Of a DNA stretch of 64,000 bases, positions 8,892 through 20,965 are shown one piece after another. Source of the DNA: Lysobacter defluvii IMMIB APB-9 = DSM 18482 (lineage in GTDB: Bacteria; Pseudomonadota; Gammaproteobacteria; Xanthomonadales; Xanthomonadaceae); assembly GCF_000423325.1 (NCBI RefSeq), contig NZ_AUHT01000005.1, positions 310,001 through 374,000 on the forward strand, written 5' to 3'. The notes beneath the pieces are model-generated. The model ran no database searches. It saw nothing but the letters and a program-made list of their open reading frames with translations, and was not told the DNA's origin. Position 1 is the stretch's first letter. Each line of letters starts with the position of its first letter. The position numbers were made by a program, and so were the translations under genes.

Positions 8892-10139
8892 TCAGGTCGC
8901 GACCGCCTGCAACATCAGCCCGGTGATGTAGGCGAAGTAGGTGCCCAGCGCGTAGCCGAGCACCGCCAGCAACACGCCGACCGGCGCCAGCGCGGGGTGG
9001 AAGGCACTGGCCACGACCGGTGCCGAGGCCGCGCCGCCAATGTTGGCCTGCGAGCCCACGGCCATGAAGAACAGCGGCGCACGGATCAGCTTGGCCACCA
9101 GCAGCATCAGCCCGGCGTGCACGGAAATCCAGATCAGCCCGAGCAGGAACAGCCACGGCCGGTCGAGCAGCGCGCCCAGGTCCATGTGCATGCCGATGGT
9201 CGCCACCAGCACGTACAGCATGGCCGAACCGATCCGCGAAGCCCCCACTCCTTCCAGGCGCCGCGCCCGGGTGAAGCTGAGGATCACCCCGAAGGTGGTC
9301 GCCAGCACCACCAGCCAGAAGAAGCCGGAGGTCAGGCTGTAGTCCTGCAGCCGCCAGGACTCGGGCAGGCTGGCGATCCAGGCCACCAGCGGCTCGGCCA
9401 GGAAGTGCGACAGGCCGGTCACGCCCAGGCCCACCGCCAGGATGACCATCAGGTCGGCGAGCGTCGGGATGCGCGAGTGCTGCGCCTGGTAGTCCTCGAT
9501 CCGCCGCTTCAGGTCGTCGATCGCCGTGGTGTCCGCGCGGGTCCAGCGGTCGAAGGCCTTCGCGCGCGCCGCCAGGAACAGCAGGATCGCCATCCACACG
9601 TTGGCCACCAGCACGTCGACGGCGATGAACTGGCCGAACAGCGTCGCGTCGACGTCGAAAACCTCCTTCATCGCCGCCTGGTTGGCGCCACCGCCGATCC
9701 AGCTGCCCGCGACCGTGGTCATCCCGCGCCAGGTCTCGCCGGCCACCGCCGACGGCTGGATCACGCCCATCGCCAGGAACGCGACCAGCGCACCGAGCAT
9801 CACGCCGGCGGTGCCGGTGAGGAACATGATCACCGCCTTGGGCCCCAGCCTCAGCACCGCGCCCAGGTCGATGGCGATACACAGCAGCACCAGCGAGCTG
9901 GGCAGCAGGTAGTCGCGCGCCATCGGGTACAGCCCCGAGGCATTGCCGTCGATCAGCCCGATGCTGTTGTAGATGGCCGGCACCAGGTAGCACATCAGCA
10001 GCGCCGGCACGTAAGTGTAGAACCGGTGCCAGAACCCGGACGGGCGTGAGGCGGTCCAGAAGACCGCGCCCAGGGTGACGGCCAGCAGGCCGAGGACGAC
10101 GGCGTCGTTGGTGATCAGGGCACTGCTTTCGACGGGCAT
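8892..10139 (-). CDS. DUF819 family integral membrane protein
   Basis: 415 residues with about ten hydrophobic helices. It has the glycine-rich sequence GSWIGGGANQAAMKEVF of the DUF819 (YjcL-like) family, related to keto acid/sodium carriers. The end MLQAVAT is normal length. Substrate unknown. It lies 24 bases downstream of the S9 peptidase on the same strand, so the two are probably co-transcribed; a peptide or amino-acid related role is possible but unsupported by motifs. Confidence 0.85.
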   Translation of the reverse strand: MPVESSALITNDAVVLGLLAVTLGAVFWTASRPSGFWHRFYTYVPALLMCYLVPAIYNSIGLIDGNASGLYPMARDYLLPSSLVLLCIAIDLGAVLRLGPKAVIMFLTGTAGVMLGALVAFLAMGVIQPSAVAGETWRGMTTVAGSWIGGGANQAAMKEVFDVDATLFGQFIAVDVLVANVWMAILLFLAARAKAFDRWTRADTTAIDDLKRRIEDYQAQHSRIPTLADLMVILAVGLGVTGLSHFLAEPLVAWIASLPESWRLQDYSLTSGFFWLVVLATTFGVILSFTRARRLEGVGASRIGSAMLYVLVATIGMHMDLGALLDRPWLFLLGLIWISVHAGLMLLVAKLIRAPLFFMAVGSQANIGGAASAPVVASAFHPALAPVGVLLAVLGYALGTYFAYITGLMLQAVAT

Positions 10140-10163
10140 GCGGAATCCTTGGGGCGGGCGGCC

Positions 10164-12251
<2,088 letters not shown>

Positions 12252-12323
12252 GGCACTCCCCGGGGCCTGTAGTGAACTCCGGATGTTATGCGCTCGTGAG
12301 GGCCGCGGCCACACCGGATCGGG

Positions 12324-12872
12324 TCAGAACCGCGGCAATCGCGATTCCTGCACCTGCCCGAGCCGCGGCGCCGCGGCATCGCGCGGGGACAGCACCGGCT
12401 CGGCCACGGGCCAGTCGACCGCCAGGTCCGGGTCGTCCCAGGCGATGGCGGCGTCCGCTTCGCGGTCGTAAGGCGCGGTGCACAGGTAGTGCAGTTCGGC
12501 CTGCTCGCTCAGGGCGACGAAGCCGTGCGCGAAGCCCTCCGGCACCCAGAACCGGCGGCGGTTCTCCGCGCTGAGCACGACTGCCGTCCAGCGGCCGAAG
12601 TGCGGCGAGCCTTGCCGGATGTCGACCGCAACGTCCCAGACCTCGCCTTCGACCACCGAGACCAGCTTCCCCTGCGGGTTGGGCCACTGGTAGTGCAGTC
12701 CGCGCAGCACGCCCTGCGCCGAGCGCGAGACGTTGCCCTGCACGAAGGGGGAAATACCGAGGCCCTCCAGCCCGGTGAGCCGGAAGGCCTCGTAGAAATA
12801 GCCGCGCTCGTCAGCCAGTACGCGTGGCTCGAGCACCACGCAGCCCGACAGCCCGGTCTGGATGACCCTCAT
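12324..12872 (-). CDS. rfbC: dTDP-4-dehydrorhamnose 3,5-epimerase
   Basis: 182 residues, the size of RmlC/RfbC. It has the cupin-fold signatures FVQGNVSRS, VLRGLHYQ with the catalytic His at 60, and FWVPEGFAHGFVALS. The enzyme epimerises C3 and C5 of dTDP-4-keto-6-deoxyglucose on the way to dTDP-L-rhamnose for LPS or exopolysaccharide. Oddly, no rmlA, rmlB or rmlD is nearby; the gene sits 15 bases after ssb on the same strand. Either the rest of the pathway is elsewhere or this is a second copy. Confidence 0.95.
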   Translation of the reverse strand: MRVIQTGLSGCVVLEPRVLADERGYFYEAFRLTGLEGLGISPFVQGNVSRSAQGVLRGLHYQWPNPQGKLVSVVEGEVWDVAVDIRQGSPHFGRWTAVVLSAENRRRFWVPEGFAHGFVALSEQAELHYLCTAPYDREADAAIAWDDPDLAVDWPVAEPVLSPRDAAAPRLGQVQESRLPRF

Positions 12873-12887
12873 GCTGCCTGGCGCGGA

Positions 12888-13388
12888 TCAGAACGGGATG
12901 TCGTCGTCGCCGAAGTCGGTGTCGAAATCGGCGGTGCGGGCCGGCTGCTGCTCCCGGCGCGGGGGCTGGCCACCCTGCTGCTGGCGCTGCGGACGGTCCT
13001 GGCCGCCGAAGCCACCGCTCCGGGCACCGCCGCCGCCACCACCGCCACCCTCGCCGCGACCACCGAGCATCTGCATCTCGTTGGCGACGATCTCGGTGAA
13101 GAACTTCTCCACCCCGTCCTTGTCGGTGTACTTGTCGTAGCGGATCTCGCCCTCGACGTAGACCTGCGAACCCTTGCGCAGGTATTCGCCGGCGATCTCG
13201 CCCAGCTTCCCGAAGAACGTGACCCGGTGCCACTGGGTCTGCTCCTGCTGGTTGCCGTCGCGATCCTTGCGCACCGACGTGGTGGCCAAGCTGATCTTGG
13301 TGATGGCCATGCCGCCCTGTGTGTACCGGACCTCGGGGTCGTTGCCGAGGTTGCCGACGAGGATCGCCTTGTTGATGCCACGTGCCAT
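12888..13388 (-). CDS. ssb: Single-stranded DNA-binding protein
   Basis: 166 residues. An OB-fold covers about 1-110 ([38 protein letters not shown]), then a glycine/glutamine-rich flexible linker and the acidic tail ending DDDIPF, which binds partner proteins of replication and repair. The ATG at 13388 gives the standard start; longer in-frame extensions upstream are not SSB-like. It is divergent from ispB across a 207-base gap and appears to lead an ssb-rfbC pair. Confidence 0.98.
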   Translation of the reverse strand: MARGINKAILVGNLGNDPEVRYTQGGMAITKISLATTSVRKDRDGNQQEQTQWHRVTFFGKLGEIAGEYLRKGSQVYVEGEIRYDKYTDKDGVEKFFTEIVANEMQMLGGRGEGGGGGGGGARSGGFGGQDRPQRQQQGGQPPRREQQPARTADFDTDFGDDDIPF

Positions 13389-13562
13389 GGGAACGGTCCT
13401 GTACGTATTCGCTGTCTGGGACGCCACCCGGCCGGTCGGCCTGGGGCGAATGCCGGGCCAGTATACCGGCGACCGGACGGGCTCCGTCCGTCGGACCGGG
13501 TCTCTCGGGCGCGTCGGAAAACACCGCAACCTACGCGTCACGGGCAACCTGGCTGGCCGACC

Positions 13563-13568
13563 TATAAT
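13563..13568 (+). promoter_or_regulatory. Consensus -10 box upstream of ispB
   Basis: A perfect TATAAT stands 28 bases before the ispB start in the ssb-ispB divergent gap. There is no good -35 hexamer at the expected distance. Confidence 0.45.
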
Positions 13569-13595
13569 CCCCGGCCTCCCCCGACGCTGCAGCCC

Positions 13596-14588
13596 ATGGA
13601 CGCCCAGACCCGCACCGCCCCCTCCCTGCCGCAGATCCAGGCGCTCGCGCGCGACGACATGGAGGCGGTCGATGCCCTGATCCGGCGGCGGCTCGCGTCC
13701 GACGTGGTGCTGATCAACCAGGTCGCCGAGTACATCATCAATGCCGGCGGCAAGCGGCTGCGGCCGATGCTCGTGCTTCTCGCTGCCGGCGCGCTGGGCC
13801 ATCGCGGCGCCGACGCCCACCAGCTGGCGGCGGTGATCGAATTCATCCACACCTCCACGCTGCTGCACGACGACGTGGTCGACGAGTCCGAACTGCGCCG
13901 CGGGCGCAGCACCGCCAACGCGGTGTGGGGCAATGCCACCAGCGTGCTGGTCGGCGACTTCCTGTACTCGCGCAGCTTCCAGCTGATGGTCGAGCTGGAT
14001 TCGATGGAAGTGCAGCGCATCCTCGCCGACACCACCAACCGCATTGCCGAGGGCGAGGTGCTGCAGCTGCTGCACGTGCGCAACCCGGACACCGACGAGC
14101 CGGCCTACCTGCGGGTGATCGAGCGCAAGACCGCGGTGCTGTTCGCCGCCGCCACCCGGCTGGGGGCGCTACTGGCGGGCGCCGACGAGGCGACGCAGCG
14201 CAAGCTGCACGACTACGGGCTGTACCTGGGCTATGCGTTCCAGATCGCCGACGACGTGCTCGACTACGCCTCCGACGCGCAGACCCTGGGCAAGAACCTG
14301 GGCGACGACCTGGCCGAGGGCAAGGCGACGCTGCCGCTGATCCATGCCATCGCCCACAGCGATGCGGAAACGGCGGCGACGCTGCGCAAGGCGATCGAGG
14401 ACGGCGACACCGGCGCGCTGCCGCAGGTGCTGGCCGCGATCCAGGCCACCGGTGGCCTGGACTACAGCCGCGAGCGCGGGCGCGACTTCGCCGAACGCGC
14501 GATCGCCGCGCTCGACGGCCTGGACGACAACGAGTACGTCGCCGCCCTGCGTGGCCTGGCGGCCTACACCGTCAGCCGGGACCACTGA
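13596..14588 (+). CDS. ispB: Octaprenyl (polyprenyl) diphosphate synthase
   Basis: 330 residues. Both aspartate-rich motifs of trans-prenyltransferases are intact: HDDVVDE (D92, D93, D96) and IADDVLDY (near 217-221), as is GGKRLRP (51-57). It elongates farnesyl diphosphate with isopentenyl diphosphate to make the ubiquinone side chain. The ATG at 13596 fits the start of family members; the frame is open far upstream, antisense to ssb, but that is a GC artefact. Monocistronic, convergent with murD2. Confidence 0.96.
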   Translation: MDAQTRTAPSLPQIQALARDDMEAVDALIRRRLASDVVLINQVAEYIINAGGKRLRPMLVLLAAGALGHRGADAHQLAAVIEFIHTSTLLHDDVVDESELRRGRSTANAVWGNATSVLVGDFLYSRSFQLMVELDSMEVQRILADTTNRIAEGEVLQLLHVRNPDTDEPAYLRVIERKTAVLFAAATRLGALLAGADEATQRKLHDYGLYLGYAFQIADDVLDYASDAQTLGKNLGDDLAEGKATLPLIHAIAHSDAETAATLRKAIEDGDTGALPQVLAAIQATGGLDYSRERGRDFAERAIAALDGLDDNEYVAALRGLAAYTVSRDH

Positions 14589-14615
14589 CCGGACGTAGCG
14601 GGCGCACAGGACGGC

Positions 14616-16010
14616 TCAGGCGACGCCGAGGCCCGGGATCGCGCTGATCATGTCGGGATCGAAGCCCGCGAGCGTGGCGAAGTGCCGGCCCCGCTCGACG
14701 TAGTCCCGGTACGGCCCGAAGCTCGGCGCCCCCGGGGAGAGCAGCACCACCCCGCCAGGATCGAGGGTCGAGCGTGCCTGCGCCACCGCGTCGGCGAGAT
14801 CATCGGCGGCCGCCAGCCGGAACCGGCCTGCGTTGGCCAGCGGTACGAGCAGCTCGTGGATGCGCGGTCCGTTCGCGCCCATCGTCACCACTGCCTCCGG
14901 GGCGTGCCTGTCCATGGCGTCGGCGAAGCCGCTCCAGTCAAGGCCGCGGTCGTGCCCGCCCACCAGCACCGCCACCTGGCGCCCGGCGAAACACTCCAGC
15001 GCCGCCAGGGTGGCCTGTGGCGTGGTGCTGATCGAATCGTTGACCCAGGCCAGTCCGTCGCGCTCGCCCAGCGTCTGCAGCCTGTGCGGCAGCGGCGCGA
15101 AGCCGGCGGCATGCGGGGCCAACTCAGCCGCATCCAGCCCCAGCGCCTCGATCGCGGTGAGCACTGCGCACAGGTTGCCGCGGTTGTGCCGGCCCGGCAG
15201 CGGCAGCGGACGGGTGTCCATCACCTCCTGGTCGCCACGGAAGAGAAGGTCCCCGCGCAGGTGCCAGCCGGCCTCGTGGCCGAACCAGCGCACCTCGCTG
15301 CCGGGCAGTTCCAGCGCCGCCAGCCGCGGATCGGCGGCGTTGAGCACGGCAATGCGCGGCCTGGCGTCGGTGACCAGCCGCAGCTTGTCGGCGAGGTATC
15401 GCTCGTGCGATCCGTGCCAGTCCAGGTGCTCCGGGAACAGGTTGAGCACCACCGCGACCTCCGGCCGCGCGCCGCTGTCGGCAACGTCACCGGTCTGGTA
15501 GCTCGACAGCTCGACCACGCGGTAGTCCGCGTCGGCACCGCCTAGCTCCAGAAGCGGCAGGCCGATGTTCCCCGCCAGCGCGGTGTGGTGTCCGCCGGCG
15601 CGCAGCAGGTGCGCCATCAATGCGCTGGTGGTGCTCTTGCCCTTGGTGCCGGTGATGCAGGCGGTGCGCGCCACGATGCCGTCGGCGTCGGCCTCGCCGG
15701 CGAACCACAGCGCGGTGCCGCCGAGGAAGCGCGTGCCCCGTGCCGCGGCGGCCGCAGCGGCCTCGCCATAGGGGCTGATACCCGGCGATTTCACGACCAC
15801 ATCGAAAGCGGCCAGGCGCTCCGCCGTAGCGTCGGTCTCTACCGCCAGCGTGGCATCGACCCGCAGTGCGCCGTCGACCTCGTCGGCGCGGCAGAACAGG
15901 GTCAGCGGCAGTCCGGGCAAAGCGCCGCGGATCGCCCGCCATGCCGCCCTGCCCTCGCGACCCCAGCCCCAGAGCGCGACCCGCCGGCCGTCAAGCTCCG
16001 AAACGTGCAC
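14616..16010 (-). CDS. murD2: UDP-MurNAc-L-Ala-L-glutamate ligase MurD2
   Basis: 464 residues from a GTG at 16010. A Mur ligase: N-terminal Rossmann segment ([11 protein letters not shown]), ATP loop [16 protein letters not shown], central [17 protein letters not shown], and a C-terminal domain ([14 protein letters not shown]). It resembles MurD but lies directly after murL, as in Xanthomonas oryzae, where MurD2 adds L-Glu (not D-Glu) to UDP-MurNAc-L-Ala and MurL then epimerises it. The start overlaps the murL stop by 20 bases; no ATG fits. The canonical-MurD alternative is disfavoured by this context. Confidence 0.9.
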   Translation of the reverse strand: MHVSELDGRRVALWGWGREGRAAWRAIRGALPGLPLTLFCRADEVDGALRVDATLAVETDATAERLAAFDVVVKSPGISPYGEAAAAAAARGTRFLGGTALWFAGEADADGIVARTACITGTKGKSTTSALMAHLLRAGGHHTALAGNIGLPLLELGGADADYRVVELSSYQTGDVADSGARPEVAVVLNLFPEHLDWHGSHERYLADKLRLVTDARPRIAVLNAADPRLAALELPGSEVRWFGHEAGWHLRGDLLFRGDQEVMDTRPLPLPGRHNRGNLCAVLTAIEALGLDAAELAPHAAGFAPLPHRLQTLGERDGLAWVNDSISTTPQATLAALECFAGRQVAVLVGGHDRGLDWSGFADAMDRHAPEAVVTMGANGPRIHELLVPLANAGRFRLAAADDLADAVAQARSTLDPGGVVLLSPGAPSFGPYRDYVERGRHFATLAGFDPDMISAIPGLGVA

Positions 16011-17361
16011 CCACCCGCTCCCACAGCGCGTCGGGGATCCGGTGCGGACCTTCCGGCACCAGCAGCGGCTCGACCGCCAGCTCCGCCGGGTCCAGCTGCG
16101 GCGCGATCTCCTCGGCGAAGCGCCGGACCAGCGCGTCCTCGCGCCATTCCGGCCGCGCCGCAAGCGCCGCCAGCGCCGCGCGGGACTCGCGCGCCTCGCC
16201 CACGCACTCGAAGGGCTTGTGGTCGCGGTACTCCAGCAGCGCGTCGTAGCCGCCCTGCTGCTCCGGATCGTCGAGCAGGTTGCGCCCGAAGATGCCCATC
16301 AGCCGCGGCTTGCTCATGAACGGCGCCAGCGCCAGGAACACGAAGTGGCACTTCGGGCAGACCCCGCACCAGCGGCTGACCGGGCGCTCGCCCAGCAGGT
16401 GGAAGTTGCGGTTGCAGCTGGAGAAGTGCGCGTCGTAGTGCTGGCTGCGGGCGAACTGGCGTGCCACCGCCAGCTCGCTGAGCGGCCGCAGCAGCGAGTA
16501 GTAGTGCAGGTCGGCGGCGACGTGGGCGGACACGTACTCGCCGAACATCGATTCGAAGTCCCAGCCCTTCGACCACTGGTGGTTGACCTCGCCGGTGCCC
16601 TCGATGACCGAGCCGTAGCTGGCCGAGCGCTCGTTGGAGAACACCACCTGGTCGACCCCGTGCAGCAGCGCGGCGACCACCAGGATGGCCGAGTTCACTG
16701 CGGTCACCGGGATGTGCCCGTTCCAGGCGCCCTGGCGGTTGTACTCGAACAGCTCCGGCGCCAGCTCGCGGCCGATGTTCATCACCGGCAGCCCCGTGCG
16801 CGCCGCGCAGGCGGCAATCAGCTGCGAGCCGCCGACCCAGGCCACGGTCTGCCCCACCCCGGCGCCGCGCAGCGCCTCGACGCTGACCAGCGAATCCTTG
16901 CCGCCGCCGATCGCGACCAGCGCATGCGAGCGCAGGCCGAGCATCGGAATGCGGGTGCCGGGAGACTCCACGGCCGGGAAGCGGATGCGCCCGGCCAGGT
17001 CCAGCCCGTTGCGGTAGGCGAACTCGCCCAGGCCGTTGAGGTAGATCGATTCCAGCAGCGCGGCGGTCGCCTCGTCGACCAGGTAGCCGTCGACCTCGAT
17101 CCGCTCCGGCACCGCGGCCTTGTAGTAGCTGATGCCGGCGACCAGGTGCAGCAGCCGCAGCGCGCGCTCCACCGCCTGCGCGCGGGCGGCGTCCATGGCG
17201 AAGGGCGCGCCCGGGAAGCGCACCGTCTCCACCAGTTCCGGGCCGTCGTCGAAGGCGTAGACCAGCCGCGCCTCGCCGGTGTCGTGGTCCAGGCTGCAGC
17301 GCACGAAGCGGAAGCTGCGGATCGCGTCGCGCTCGAAGCGCCACGACTTCTCGGGTTTCAT
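15991..17361 (-). CDS. murL: UDP-MurNAc-L-Ala-L-Glu epimerase MurL
   Basis: 456 residues. It shows a PP-loop-like ATP-binding segment ([14 protein letters not shown], near 150) and a Cys-rich segment [10 protein letters not shown] near the C-terminus. This fits MurL, which inverts the terminal L-Glu of UDP-MurNAc-L-Ala-L-Glu to D-Glu using ATP and replaces MurI plus MurD. It is in the cytosol, in the peptidoglycan precursor pathway. Its ATG overlaps the stop of the lysC/lysA fusion (ATGA) and its end overlaps murD2, so the three form one tight operon supplying D-Glu and meso-diaminopimelate/lysine metabolism. Confidence 0.92.
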   Translation of the reverse strand: MKPEKSWRFERDAIRSFRFVRCSLDHDTGEARLVYAFDDGPELVETVRFPGAPFAMDAARAQAVERALRLLHLVAGISYYKAAVPERIEVDGYLVDEATAALLESIYLNGLGEFAYRNGLDLAGRIRFPAVESPGTRIPMLGLRSHALVAIGGGKDSLVSVEALRGAGVGQTVAWVGGSQLIAACAARTGLPVMNIGRELAPELFEYNRQGAWNGHIPVTAVNSAILVVAALLHGVDQVVFSNERSASYGSVIEGTGEVNHQWSKGWDFESMFGEYVSAHVAADLHYYSLLRPLSELAVARQFARSQHYDAHFSSCNRNFHLLGERPVSRWCGVCPKCHFVFLALAPFMSKPRLMGIFGRNLLDDPEQQGGYDALLEYRDHKPFECVGEARESRAALAALAARPEWREDALVRRFAEEIAPQLDPAELAVEPLLVPEGPHRIPDALWERVGARFGA

Positions 17362-19940
17362 TCGATCACGTCCTCTGCGGGAAGCGCCCGCAGGTTGTAG
17401 GTATTGGCCATCACCATGCCGTAGGCGCCGGCATCGGCGACCAGCAGCACGTCGTCCTCCTCGGTGTCCACCGGCAGCGCGCGCGCATGGCCGAGCACGT
17501 CGCCGCTCTCGCAGATGGGGCCGACGACGTCGAACACGCGCGTGGGCGCATCGGCGGGACGCGACAGGTTGTGGATGCCGTGCCAGGCGTCGTAGATGGA
17601 CGGGCGCATCAATGCATTCATGCCGGCGTCGGCGCCGATGCGGTGCACGCCGTCCTTCTCCACCACCTGGGTCACCGACAGCAGCAGCACGCCCGCCTCG
17701 GCGACCACGTAGCGGCCGGGCTCGACCACCACCTGATAGCCCGGGCAGGCGGCCTTCACTTCCTCCAGCCCCGCCCGCCAGGCGGCCAGGTCGAACGGCC
17801 GCGCGTCGGGGGTGTAGGGCACGGACATGCCGCCGCCGATGTCGATGCTCTCCACGGTCCCGACCTGGTCGGCCAGCGCCACCAGTTCGCCGTACACCTC
17901 GCGCCAGTGCTGCGGGTGCTCGATGCCGCTGCCCAGGTGGGCGTGCAGGCCGGTGATGCGCAGTTCCAGCGCGCGCGCCGCCTGGAGGAATGCCTCGAAC
18001 CGCGCCAGCGGCAGGCCGAACTTCGCCGCCACGCCGCCGGTACGGACCTTGGCGTGGTGGCCATCACCACGACCCAGGTCCAGCCGCAGCCAGGCCTCGC
18101 GGCCGCGCCACGTTTCCGGCCAGCGCTCCAGCGCCTCGATGTTGTCGATGGTGACGGTGACGCCGCGCGCGAACGCGTCCTCGTACTCGCGCCGCGGCGC
18201 GAAGCTGGGCGTGAACAGCACCCGCGAGGGCGACAGCTCCGGGAGGCACCGGAACACGTGCGCCAACTCTCCGGCCGACACGCACTCCAGGCCGAAGCCC
18301 TCCTCCACCAGCGTGGCCAGGATGACCGGGTGCGGGTTGGCCTTGATCGCGAAGAAGCAGCGGTCGACCGCGTTGGTGCCCCGCAGGTCGCGCGCCCTCT
18401 GGCGCACGGTGTCCAGGTGATAGACGTAGCGCGGCGTCCCGGCCCGCGCGTGCTCCAGCAGCCGTTCGCGCAGGCCGTCCCACCACGGGGCCGGCCGCGG
18501 CGGCAGCGCGCCATCGAGTTCACGCCAGCTGGGGCCGAACACCCCCGCGTCGAGTACGGGCATGGCGCCGCTCCGGATCAGTTCCGCATGCAGGATCGGC
18601 AGCAGGCCGTCGGCGTCGGCCTCGTCGATCACGAAGGTCAGGTTGAGGTCGTTGGAGGACTGCGAGACCAGGTGCACGCGTTCCTGGCCGAAGGTCGCCC
18701 ACACGTCCGAAAGCCGGTGCAGCAGCGAGCGCATGCCGCGGCCGACCAGCGTGATGGCGGTGCACGGCACGATGACCTTGACCCGGCAGACCTTCGCCAG
18801 GTCCGCGGCCAGCGCCTCGAGCACGTTGCCGGTGACCAGGTTCTCGCTGGGGTCCAGGGAGATGGTGACGTTGGTCTCCGAGGAGCCGATCAGGTCCACC
18901 GACAGCCCGTGCCTGCGGTACAGGTCGAACACCTCCGACATGAAGCCGACCTGCTGCCACATGCCGATGGTCTCCATCGATACCAGCACCACGCCGTCGC
19001 GGCGGCTGATCGCCTTGACGCCTGGCACGTTGCCCGCGCCGCCGTCGATGCGGGTCCCCGGCAGTTCCGGCCTGCGGGTGTCGCGGATCGCCATCGGTAC
19101 GCCGGCGCGGCGGCAGGGACGGATTGAGCGCGGGTGCAGGACCTTGGCGCCGGTGGTGGCGATCTCCTGCGCCTCGGCATAGTCGAGCCGCGTCAGCAGG
19201 CGGGCATCGGGCACCTCGCGCGGGTTGGCGCTGAACATGCCGGGCACGTCGGTCCAGATCTCCACAGCCTGCGCGCGCAGCAGCGCGCCGAACATCGCCG
19301 CCGAGGTGTCCGAGCCACCCCGGCCCAGCAGGGCCGTGCCGCCGTCGGGATGGCGGACCAGGAAGCCCTGGGTCAGCAGGACCTGCCCGGGGCACGCGGC
19401 AAGGCGCAGCCCCAGTTCCGGGTCGGGCTCGCGCCGGCAGTTCACCGACAGCCGCTCGCCCCAGGCACTGCGGTTGGGCATCGGTTCGGCGAGCAGCCAG
19501 TCGCGGGCGTCGCACCAGCCGATGTCCAGGCCCTGCGCCGCCAGGTAGGCCACGCCGAGCGTCGAGGACAGCAGTTCGCCCTGTCCCAGCACCTCGGCTT
19601 TCCACTCCAGCGGCCGCTCCACGGCCGCGGGCGCGGCCAGCAGCGATTCCAGGACGGCCAGGCGGTCCCCGAGCACCACGTCCGGATCCAGCCCGAGCTC
19701 GGCGGCGAAGGCGCGGTGGCGGGCGGCCAGGGCGGCGCCACGGGCGGCCATGTCGTCGCCCTCGCAGATGGCCTGCAGCTCGTTGGTCACCCCTGACAGG
19801 GCGGAGACGACCACCAGGACCCGTGCGCCGGTCTCCCCGCCACGTTTGCGCGCCAGCTCGCCGATCGTGTCCCAGCGCTCACGGCTGGACACCGAGGTGC
19901 CGCCGAACTTGAGTACGAGCCAGCCTGTCGCCTGTGTCAC
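17358..19940 (-). CDS. lysAC: Bifunctional aspartate kinase / diaminopimelate decarboxylase (LysC-LysA fusion)
   Basis: 860 residues from a GTG at 19940. Residues 1 to about 290 are an aspartate kinase (KFGGTS at 11-16, GRGGSDTSA), followed by ACT regulatory domains (about 310-460). The C-terminal half (about 480-860) is a PLP-dependent diaminopimelate decarboxylase: CFFAIKANPHP with the PLP lysine, HAHLGSGIEHP, VEPGRYVVAEAG and CESGDVLGHARA. One chain therefore holds the first and last steps of lysine synthesis, with likely lysine/threonine feedback through ACT. This fusion is typical of Xanthomonadaceae. It heads the operon with murL and murD2. Longer upstream starts lack conserved sequence. 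Confidence 0.96.
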   Translation of the reverse strand: MTQATGWLVLKFGGTSVSSRERWDTIGELARKRGGETGARVLVVVSALSGVTNELQAICEGDDMAARGAALAARHRAFAAELGLDPDVVLGDRLAVLESLLAAPAAVERPLEWKAEVLGQGELLSSTLGVAYLAAQGLDIGWCDARDWLLAEPMPNRSAWGERLSVNCRREPDPELGLRLAACPGQVLLTQGFLVRHPDGGTALLGRGGSDTSAAMFGALLRAQAVEIWTDVPGMFSANPREVPDARLLTRLDYAEAQEIATTGAKVLHPRSIRPCRRAGVPMAIRDTRRPELPGTRIDGGAGNVPGVKAISRRDGVVLVSMETIGMWQQVGFMSEVFDLYRRHGLSVDLIGSSETNVTISLDPSENLVTGNVLEALAADLAKVCRVKVIVPCTAITLVGRGMRSLLHRLSDVWATFGQERVHLVSQSSNDLNLTFVIDEADADGLLPILHAELIRSGAMPVLDAGVFGPSWRELDGALPPRPAPWWDGLRERLLEHARAGTPRYVYHLDTVRQRARDLRGTNAVDRCFFAIKANPHPVILATLVEEGFGLECVSAGELAHVFRCLPELSPSRVLFTPSFAPRREYEDAFARGVTVTIDNIEALERWPETWRGREAWLRLDLGRGDGHHAKVRTGGVAAKFGLPLARFEAFLQAARALELRITGLHAHLGSGIEHPQHWREVYGELVALADQVGTVESIDIGGGMSVPYTPDARPFDLAAWRAGLEEVKAACPGYQVVVEPGRYVVAEAGVLLLSVTQVVEKDGVHRIGADAGMNALMRPSIYDAWHGIHNLSRPADAPTRVFDVVGPICESGDVLGHARALPVDTEEDDVLLVADAGAYGMVMANTYNLRALPAEDVIE

Positions 19941-20046
19941 CGTCAGTCCTCTGCCGCGCGGGCACCTCGTGCCGGCGCTGCCCCGAATCGGGCGCGAAAG
20001 CAGCAATCGTGCCCGATCCTTGCCGGTCCGCGCCATGCCCGGCGCC

Positions 20047-20052
20047 TACAAT
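20047..20052 (+). promoter_or_regulatory. -10-like element upstream of the PhzF-family gene
   Basis: TACAAT lies 28 bases before the ATG at 20081. TTGCCG at 20020-20025 is too far (21 bases) to be an ideal -35. Confidence 0.3.
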
Positions 20053-20080
20053 GCGCGGCCCCACGCACCGCCCCGGTCCA

Positions 20081-20959
20081 ATGCCCCAGCGCAGCTATCT
20101 CCAGTTCGACGTCTTCGCCGACCGCCCCGGCGCCGGCAACCCGCTCGCGGTGGTGCTCGACTGCGAAGGGCTGGACGAGGCGGCCATGCAGGCGATCGCC
20201 CGCTGGAGCAACCGGCCGGAGACCACCTTCGTGTTCCCGCCGACGGACCCCAGGGCCGGCTACCGGGTACGGATGTTCAGCCCGGAACGGGAAGTCCCGT
20301 TTGCCGGCCACCCGAGCGTCGGCACGGCGTACGCGGTGCTGGAGGCCGGGATGGCGGAGGTGGTGGATGGCCACGTCTGGCAGGAAGGCCTGGCGGGCGT
20401 GCTGCCGCTGGCCGTCTCCGGCGAGGGTGCCACCCGCACCGTTTCGGTGCGCACGCCGCGTGCCCGGGTGGTGGCGGTGGGCGAGCGCGGTGCGCCGAAC
20501 CTGGCCGCGCCGCTGCGCCCGTTCCCGGCCGGGCGCCTGCCGCCGGCACTGATGGACGGCGGCCGCCGCTGGTGGGTCGCCGAGGTCGCGAGCGAGCGCG
20601 CCCTGCGGGAGGCCGAGCCGGACTGGGACGCGATCGAGGCGCTGGCGGGCCATACCGGCAGCATGGGCCTGTGCGCGTTCGCCTTCGCCGATCCCGGCAG
20701 CGACTACGACCTGGTGGTGCGCGCCCTGGTGGGTGCCGGCCGGCGGTTCGAGGACGCGGCCTCGGGAGCGGCCAATGCCACCCTTGCGGCCTGGCTGCGC
20801 GACAACGACGCGTTCCCCGGCCAAGACGGCGCGTACACCGTCAGCCAGGGACGCGAGGTTGGCTTCGACGCGCGCCTTCACCTGCGCATCGATGCCGAAG
20901 GGGATGTGTGGTCGGGGGGCCGGGTGTGCCCGGTGGTGCGCGGGCACATCGACTGGTGA
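20081..20959 (+). CDS. PhzF family isomerase/epimerase-like protein
   Basis: 292 residues from the ATG at 20081 (MPQRSYLQFDVF). Two-lobed diaminopimelate-epimerase-like fold indicated by RPGAGNPLAVVL, RPETTFVF (the family's active-site Glu), PFAGHPSVGTAY and EDAASGAANATLAAWL. Members include PhzF of phenazine synthesis and many enzymes of unknown substrate; no phenazine genes are nearby, so a phenazine role is not implied. Divergent from the lysAC operon and convergent with an OsmC gene. Confidence 0.93.
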   Translation: MPQRSYLQFDVFADRPGAGNPLAVVLDCEGLDEAAMQAIARWSNRPETTFVFPPTDPRAGYRVRMFSPEREVPFAGHPSVGTAYAVLEAGMAEVVDGHVWQEGLAGVLPLAVSGEGATRTVSVRTPRARVVAVGERGAPNLAAPLRPFPAGRLPPALMDGGRRWWVAEVASERALREAEPDWDAIEALAGHTGSMGLCAFAFADPGSDYDLVVRALVGAGRRFEDAASGAANATLAAWLRDNDAFPGQDGAYTVSQGREVGFDARLHLRIDAEGDVWSGGRVCPVVRGHIDW

Positions 20960-20965
20960 CGCGCG

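Noticed and set aside
14616-16010. Calling this gene the canonical murD
   Set aside because: It follows murL in an overlapping arrangement and lies outside any dcw division/wall cluster, so MurD2 is the better name.
20081-20959. Phenazine biosynthesis
   Set aside because: Only a PhzF-family protein is present; no other phz gene occurs and the family is broad.
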